From CAYYOS01 sp964473355 (GTDB lineage Bacteria > Pseudomonadota > Gammaproteobacteria > Burkholderiales > REEB80): DNA of 18,793 nucleotides. The notes under the pieces were generated by a model. The model saw only the letters and a list, made by a program, of their open reading frames with translations. It was not told where the DNA came from and made no database searches. This document shows, piece by piece, positions 13,906 through 18,793 of the stretch. The position numbers were made by a program, and so were the translations under genes. The stretch covers positions 1-18,793 of the forward strand of contig CAYYOS010000035.1 in NCBI GenBank assembly GCA_964473355.1, written 5' to 3'. Position 1 is the stretch's first letter. The number at the start of each line of letters is the position of its first letter.

Positions 13906-16492
13906 ATGCGTTTTGACAAAATGACCACTAAATTCCAACAGGCATTTAGCGACGCGCAAAGCTTGGCTGTGGGCGGAGATCAACAATTTATTGAGCCGCA
14001 GCATCTCCTCTTGGCTTTATTGAATCAGGAAGAGGGTGGCGTTAGCGGCATCTTGGAAAAAGCCGGTGTAAACGTTCCCGCGCTAAAGGGCGCAATACAA
14101 TCAACGGTCGCGCGCATGCCCAAGGTCGAGGGTCACGGGGGAGAAGTCTCTGTTTCCCGCGATTTAAATAACCTACTCAACATCACCGACAAAGAAGCGC
14201 AAAAACGCGGCGACCAGTTTATTGCCTCCGAAATGTTTTTACTGGCGTTGGTGCAAGACAAAGGTGCCACCGGGCAATTGTTGAAAACCCATGGCGCGAC
14301 CAAAGCGGCCATTGAACAGGCTATTAATTTAGTTCGCGGTGGTGAAGCTGTGCAGAACGCCGAGGCAGAGGGCGCCCGTGAAGCACTAAAAAAATATACG
14401 CTGGACTTAACTGAACGGGCGCGGCTGGGTAAGTTGGATCCCGTGATCGGCAGAGATGACGAAATTCGTCGCGCTATTCAAGTCCTACAGCGGCGAACAA
14501 AGAATAATCCAGTTTTAATAGGTGAACCAGGGGTAGGAAAAACCGCCATCGTCGAAGGGCTCGCGCAGCGCATTATTAATAATGAAGTCCCGGATTCCTT
14601 AAAGAATAAACGGCTGTTGGTGTTGGATTTTGCCTCCCTGTTGGCGGGCGCCAAATATCGCGGGGAATTTGAAGAGCGCCTAAAATCCGTGCTAAAAGAG
14701 CTGGCGCAAACAGAAGGCCAAACGATTATTTTCATTGACGAATTGCATACCATGGTCGGCGCGGGTAAAGCTGAAGGCGCCATTGATGCCGGCAACATGT
14801 TAAAGCCCGCTTTGGCGCGCGGCGAATTGCATTGTATCGGCGCCACCACCCTGGACGAATACCGCAAATATATCGAAAAAGACGCGGCGCTCGAGCGGCG
14901 CTTTCAAAAGGTAATGGTAAACGAGCCCAGCGTTGAAGACACCATTGCCATTCTGCGTGGATTGCAAGAGCGCTATGAGATACATCATGGGGTGGATATT
15001 ACCGATCCGGCTATCGTCGCCGCGGCAGAGCTCTCGCATCGATACATTACCGACCGTTTCCTGCCGGATAAAGCCATAGATTTGATGGACGAAGCCGCAG
15101 CGCGCATAAAAATGGAAATCGATTCCAAGCCCGAGGCCATGGATAAGCTGGAGCGTCGCGTTATCCAATTAAAAATTGAACGCGAGGCGGTAAAAAGAGA
15201 AAGAGACGAGGCGTCGAAAAAACGCCTTAACTTGCTCGAAAGTGAAATCACCAAATTAGATAAAGAGTATTCCGACTTGGAAGAGGTCTGGAAGTCGGAA
15301 AAGTCTTCGGTTCTCGGCTCCCAGCAGATCCGGGAAGAGTTGGAAAAAGTAAAAATCGAAATGGATGAGGCGCGCCGCAAAGGCGACTGGCAAAAAATGT
15401 CAGAGCTGCAATATGGAAAAATTCCGCAGCTGGAAGAGCAGTTAAAACACGCTGACAAAACCGGCAGTCACGCCAAATTTACGCTGCTGCGTACGGAAGT
15501 CGGTGCGGAAGAAATCGCGGAGGTCGTGTCTCGCGCCACGGGCATCCCCGTCTCTAAAATGATGGAAGGCGAGCGTGATAAGTTAATCCACATGGAAGAA
15601 AAATTGCACGAGCGCGTGGTTGGCCAAGATGAAGCCGTACGTCTAGTTTCTGACGCGATTCGCCGCTCGCGAGCGGGTTTAAGCGATCCTGGCCGTCCCT
15701 ATGGTTCATTTCTCTTTTTAGGCCCTACGGGCGTCGGCAAAACAGAGTTATGCAAAGCGCTGGCCAGTTTCCTATTTGATTCGGAAGATCACCTCATCCG
15801 TATCGATATGTCGGAATTTATGGAAAAGCATTCAGTCGCGCGTTTGTTGGGCGCGCCGCCCGGCTATGTAGGTTATGAAGAGGGCGGTTATCTCACCGAG
15901 GCGGTTAGACGCAAGCCCTATTCAGTCATCCTCTTGGATGAAGTTGAAAAGGCGCACCCCGATGTGTTTAACGTACTTTTGCAAGTTCTGGACGATGGAC
16001 GCATGACAGACGGCCANNNNNNNNNNAGGGCGCACGGTGGATTTTAAAAACACGGTGATTGTGATGACCTCTAATCTGGGCTCGCAAAATATTCAAGCGA
16101 TGGCCGGGGATGACTATGGGGTGATTAAATTAGCCGTACTGGCGGAAGTGAAGTCTTATTTTCGGCCCGAATTTATCAATCGCATCGATGAAGTCGTGGT
16201 CTTCCACGCGTTAACCGAAGCCCACATCAAAAATATCGCCAATATCCAGCTGCGATATCTGATCCAACGGTTAGCGCATATGGATATGACCCTAGAAGTG
16301 TCGGACCGCATGCTTACCGAAATCGCAACAGCCGGCTTTGATCCGGTCTACGGCGCTCGGCCACTAAAACGTGCTATCCAGTCGCAAATAGAAAATCAGC
16401 TTGCTAAAGAAATTTTGGAAGGTCGGTTTGCGGCTAAAGACCACATTCGCGCTGACTTTAAAGGTGGCAAGCCGGTTTTTGAGAAAATCTAA
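13906..16492 (+). CDS. clpB: ClpB disaggregase, reading frame interrupted only by an assembly gap
   Basis: ClpB is a hexameric AAA+ chaperone that rescues aggregated proteins with DnaK. The Clp N-domain (residues 1 to about 145) begins MRFDKMTTKFQ. NBD1 has Walker A GEPGVGKTA at 206-214 and Walker B FIDELHTMVGAG. The coiled-coil middle domain spans about 410-520. NBD2 has Walker A GPTGVGKTE at about 606-614, the pore loop GYVGYEEGG and Walker B ILLDEVEKAHPDVF. Ten N at 16017-16026 shift the frame. Removing them gives exactly 859 codons including the stop and restores TDGQGRTVDF, so the gene is intact (858 residues; E. coli 857). A strong sigma-32 promoter precedes it. Confidence 0.97.
16017..16026. 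other. Assembly gap (10 N) inside clpB, true length probably zero
   Basis: Bases before and after join as GGC CAA GGG CGC ACG, giving GQGRT within the conserved TDGQGRTVDF block of NBD2. No base is missing and the total becomes a multiple of three. Ten real bases would break a conserved motif and the frame. Confidence 0.9.
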
Positions 16493-16612
16493 ACAGTAAC
16501 TTTGCAGACTTCCAGTCGGGATTCGCAGCCCCAAACGGTTTTTTATCGTCAGGTGGATGGAATCCTATCGGGTTTCGGCGTTATTTTCGTCGCCAATTTA
16601 TCGATGGACCTC

Positions 16613-16641
16613 ATATAAATTCCTAAGTCATTGTTTTATAT
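16613..16641. repeat. AT-rich inverted repeat upstream of the sigma-54 promoter
   Basis: ATATAAA (16613-16619) is the exact complement of TTTATAT (16635-16641), with 15 bases between. It would lie about 40-68 bases upstream of the predicted start of transcription and could bind an activator or integration host factor. AT-rich repeats of this size also occur by chance. Confidence 0.35.
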
Positions 16642-16653
16642 AAGTCCAATCTT

Positions 16654-16670
16654 TCGGCACGATCATTGCT
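16654..16670 (+). promoter_or_regulatory. Sigma-54 (RpoN) promoter motif before the diguanylate cyclase gene
   Basis: The sequence TCGGCACGATCATTGCT has the invariant GG (16656-16657) and GC (16668-16669) separated by exactly 10 bases. It matches the YTGGCACGNNNNTTGCW consensus except for C in place of T before GG. Transcription would begin near 16681, leaving a leader of about 126 bases. The orientation fits the gene at 16807. Confidence 0.62.
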
Positions 16671-16704
16671 TATAGTTAATGACTTTGGCTCTATGCGGCT
16701 ATTA

Positions 16705-16721
16705 AACATTACAAAAATGTT
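16705..16721 (+). promoter_or_regulatory. Short palindrome in the predicted leader of the diguanylate cyclase gene
   Basis: AACATT (16705-16710) pairs with AATGTT (16716-16721) around a 5-base loop. It lies just downstream of the predicted sigma-54 start site, so it could be an operator or a leader hairpin. The stem is short and A/T-rich. Confidence 0.3.
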
Positions 16722-16806
16722 AGCATAGCGATATTGGGCATGTGTTAATCTAGAGGAATAGTGTGCTTACTTACAAAAATGGCTTCAGCAATGGCAACGA
16801 AGGCCT

Positions 16807-18321
16807 ATGAAGCCTTCTTTCGCGCGCTTGTTTGCTGTTGCCACGCTGGGTCTGTTGCTAGTCCTGGGTGTAGCGAGCTATTTCCTCTACCAGCTGTCTT
16901 TAAATCAACCGCAGCCTAGCCAGTTACCTGATCTGAGCCAAAATAAAATCGCCCTGCGCGAGCAACTCCGGCGCTTTGAAGTCAGGGTGCGACATTTGGC
17001 AAAAAACATCGCCACCCATCCGCTCACTATCACCGCCATGCAAAAAAATAACGAACGGGAACGTTTGTCGCAAACGGCGCTGGTGCAATCCTTTTTCGCA
17101 GAAGCAAAAAATATTCAGCTACTGCCATTGGAAGACAATCTTCTAAAAAATGGCGCGTTAATGCTAGCCAACCCTGCCTATAGTAAATTCACCGGGAAAG
17201 GCTACCAAGCCTTTCCATTTAGCTTAAAAAGCACGGCCAGCGCGGAGCTTTTACTCACCACGGTTTACCCGATCTTGGATCCGGCAAATCAATCCTTGTT
17301 AGGTTATGTTATCTTGGAAATGAGTTTGGAAGAGTTGCAGCAGATATTCAGCTATTTACCCAGTAGCGGCATGTACGTAGAACTTCAGCAAATCGGCGGA
17401 AATAACGAGGTGAGCGTCCTTTTAAAACGCGGCGACGAAAATTTAAAACTTCGGGCCAAACCGGAGTTGCTTGAAATCAACAACGATTGGCGTCTGGCGC
17501 ATTGGACCGCACCGGCGGCGACGCGCTTTAAAAACGTACCCAATAGCGCCTATTCTTCCGATTTCACGCTCATTTTAGTCTTTACCATGATGGTAATCGT
17601 TTTATTTATGCTGGGTTTATACGTTTATTTGCAGCGCCTCGTAAAAAACGATCTTAATTCCTTTTTGCGCTTACTAACGGATATGCGTCGACAACGATTA
17701 CGCCGCGTGTATCCAGTAAAACTAAAGGAATTTGAAGAGACCGCCGCCATCATGTACAAACTGGGTAAATTAATGATGGGCAAACAACGGCAGTTTGCCG
17801 ATATCGCCAGCACTGATCATTTGTCCCAAGTGCATAATCGCCGCAGTTTCGAAATCAAACAGCAGCAGTTGTTTAAGACCGTGCTGGAAGGTTGGGCGCA
17901 CAGCTTGTTAATTTTGGACATCGACAACTTCAAAGAGGTAAACGATATCCACGGCCATGAAGCTGGCGACGCTTTAATTGTTCAATTCGGCAAGGCGCTA
18001 AAAGATCACCTGCGCTCCAGTGATTTCGTGGCACGCTTGGGTGGCGACGAATTTTGCGTGATATTCCCGAATACGCCTCTACGCAAGGCCGTTGAGCTTT
18101 CGGAAAGGTTGCGCAAAAATATGCCAGATGTTCTGGATTTAGGAGGCGGCATTTCGCATCAATTGCGCTGGAGCGGCGGCTTAAGTGAATACCACAAAGA
18201 TGACAAAGCGGACAACGCCGCACTGTCCCGCGCCGACGTTGCGCTGTTAGATGCTAAGCGTTCCGGCCGTCACCGTACCGAAGTAAGGGCCGCGCCGCAG
18301 ACCCTAGCGCAGCGGGGCTAA
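16807..18321 (+). CDS. Membrane diguanylate cyclase with extracytoplasmic sensor and GGDEF domain
   Basis: This 504-residue protein has two membrane segments (about residues 7-28 and 252-275) bracketing an extracytoplasmic sensor of about 220 residues. The sensor looks Cache-like (inferred from LLTTVYPILD and LLGYVILEMSLEEL). A short linker leads to a complete GGDEF domain at about 340-495. The active-site motif RLGGDEF is intact (GGDEF 412-416), as is LDIDNFKEVNDIHGH. The product-inhibition I-site RSSD (403-406) lies five residues before it. It should make cyclic di-GMP from GTP in response to an external signal. The start is ATG 16807, with AAGG 3 bases upstream. A sigma-54-like promoter precedes it. 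It converges on EF-P with 16 bases between stop codons. Confidence 0.95.
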   Translation: MKPSFARLFAVATLGLLLVLGVASYFLYQLSLNQPQPSQLPDLSQNKIALREQLRRFEVRVRHLAKNIATHPLTITAMQKNNERERLSQTALVQSFFAEAKNIQLLPLEDNLLKNGALMLANPAYSKFTGKGYQAFPFSLKSTASAELLLTTVYPILDPANQSLLGYVILEMSLEELQQIFSYLPSSGMYVELQQIGGNNEVSVLLKRGDENLKLRAKPELLEINNDWRLAHWTAPAATRFKNVPNSAYSSDFTLILVFTMMVIVLFMLGLYVYLQRLVKNDLNSFLRLLTDMRRQRLRRVYPVKLKEFEETAAIMYKLGKLMMGKQRQFADIASTDHLSQVHNRRSFEIKQQQLFKTVLEGWAHSLLILDIDNFKEVNDIHGHEAGDALIVQFGKALKDHLRSSDFVARLGGDEFCVIFPNTPLRKAVELSERLRKNMPDVLDLGGGISHQLRWSGGLSEYHKDDKADNAALSRADVALLDAKRSGRHRTEVRAAPQTLAQRG

Positions 18322-18337
18322 CGCCCAATTTCAGGCT

Positions 18338-18793
18338 TTAAACCCTTTCGATATATTCCCCGCTATCGGTATTAATTTTTATTTTCTCACCTTCCAGCAC
18401 AAAGGCCGGCACTTGTACCGTTAAGCCGGTTTCCGTTTTTGCGGGCTTATACGAGCTGGTGGCGGTGGCGCCTTTTAGGTTAGGCTCCGTTTCAACTACC
18501 GTCAAAACCACGCTGGATGGGAGCTGCAGGCCTATCGCGCGCTCATTGTGAAAGTTCACCAGCACGTCGGTGTTGGGCAACAAGTATTCGGATTGGCCCT
18601 CGAGAAATTCACTGGATAAATTGAGCTGCTCATAATTATTCTTGTCCATAAATACATAAGCGTCGCCATCGGCATAGAGATATTGCATCTCGCGCCCCTC
18701 AACAAAAGCGCGGTCAATTTTTTCATCGGTGCGAAAACGCTGATTGGTTTTGGTGCCAACTTCAATGTCTTTCATTTCGACTTGCATGAAAGC
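18338..18793 (-). CDS. efp: Elongation factor P, N-terminal part beyond the window
   Basis: The frame runs from the right edge to TAA at 18338-18340, giving about 151 residues of the usual 185-190. An internal ATG at 18785-18787 is not the start, because the upstream codons read Ala-Phe in frame and continue off the edge. Domains II and III are present: VEGREMQYLYADGDAYVFMD, LPSSVVLTVVETEPNLKGATA, and the C-terminal IKINTDSGEYIERV. EF-P relieves ribosome stalling at polyproline. The modified tip residue (Lys or Arg 34) is a few codons outside the window. SSYKPA and NYEQL resemble alphaproteobacterial-type EF-P more than the gamma (GGKPA) or beta forms. Confidence 0.94.
   Translation of the reverse strand, partial: AFMQVEMKDIEVGTKTNQRFRTDEKIDRAFVEGREMQYLYADGDAYVFMDKNNYEQLNLSSEFLEGQSEYLLPNTDVLVNFHNERAIGLQLPSSVVLTVVETEPNLKGATATSSYKPAKTETGLTVQVPAFVLEGEKIKINTDSGEYIERV

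Larger units (their letters stand above)
16493..16806. other. 314-base non-coding region between clpB and the diguanylate cyclase gene
   Basis: No credible ORF or RNA gene was found. It holds a weak clpB 3' end (a possible GGG...CCC stem followed by a T6 run at about 16541-16546), an AT-rich inverted repeat ATATAAA (16613-16619) / TTTATAT (16635-16641), a sigma-54-like promoter at 16654-16670, and a hairpin AACATT-ACAAA-AATGTT at 16705-16721 in the predicted leader. I saw no cyclic di-GMP riboswitch consensus. Confidence 0.6.

Noticed and set aside
13906..16492. clpB as a frameshifted pseudogene or two separate genes
   Set aside because: The frame break coincides exactly with the N run, and removing the Ns restores a full-length protein with all motifs.
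16527..16546. Intrinsic terminator after clpB
   Set aside because: There is a T6 run, but the preceding stem is only 3 bases and is separated from it, so it does not meet the usual structure.
16670..16806. Cyclic di-GMP riboswitch in the leader of the diguanylate cyclase gene
   Set aside because: I found no recognisable GEMM core or paired stems, only a short A/T-rich palindrome.
18556..18765. Long reverse and alternative-frame ORFs inside EF-P, ClpB, GlgP, MoxR and DUF58 genes
   Set aside because: They lie wholly within well-supported genes in other frames and show no recognisable domains.
1..18793. CRISPR array, insertion sequence, prophage, toxin-antitoxin pair, tRNA or rRNA
   Set aside because: No regularly spaced repeats, transposase or phage genes, small paired toxin genes or tRNA-like arms were seen on either strand.

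Overview
The window looks like a chromosomal stretch of a proteobacterium, probably a beta/gamma-type lineage. Supporting signs are oligoribonuclease next to a single-domain aspartic protease, a proteobacterial-type ClpB, and a TgpA/DUF58/MoxR cluster. Base composition is moderate. It appears to come from a draft or metagenome assembly, because it contains two runs of exactly 10 N (4789-4798 and 16017-16026), each inside a conserved gene. Genus cannot be told from this sequence. The partial elongation factor P at the right edge resembles alphaproteobacterial-type EF-P more than the usual beta or gamma forms, so the lineage is left open.

Layout, left to right. (1) 1-3153, minus strand: a MoxR ATPase - DUF58 - TgpA transglutaminase operon; TgpA runs off the left edge just after its active-site cysteine. 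(2) 3154-3353: an intergenic region rich in direct and inverted repeats. (3) 3354-5241, minus strand: M48 Ste24-like membrane protease, small c-type cytochrome and pterin-4a-carbinolamine dehydratase, tightly coupled. (4) 5314-8926, plus strand: orn, a retropepsin-like aspartic protease and glycogen phosphorylase, packed as one operon. (5) 8938-10401, minus strand: glycogen synthase, convergent with glgP. (6) 10451-13804, plus strand: a candidate 38-codon cysteine-rich small ORF, zwf, pgl, an unrecognised exported protein and a TlpA-like thiol oxidoreductase, all touching or nearly touching. (7) 13906-16492: clpB behind a very good heat-shock (sigma-32) promoter. (8) 16493-16806: a 314-base non-coding stretch with a convincing sigma-54 promoter motif. 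(9) 16807-18321: a membrane diguanylate cyclase. (10) 18338-18793, minus strand: the C-terminal part of EF-P.

How the genes fit together. glgA (glycogen synthesis), glgP (glycogen breakdown) and zwf/pgl (oxidative pentose-phosphate entry, NADPH production) form a carbon storage and mobilisation block. The predicted glgA and zwf promoters face each other and overlap, so synthesis of glycogen and oxidation of glucose-6-phosphate may interfere at transcription. The zwf operon continues into two exported proteins, one a thiol-disulfide oxidoreductase. The remaining genes are housekeeping or stress functions.

No RNA genes, insertion sequences, phage genes or CRISPR arrays were seen. No clearly new defence or mobile system is present. 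The most unusual items are the small cysteine-rich ORF whose stop overlaps the zwf start as TTGA, the face-to-face glgA/zwf promoters, and the sigma-54 motif before the diguanylate cyclase.
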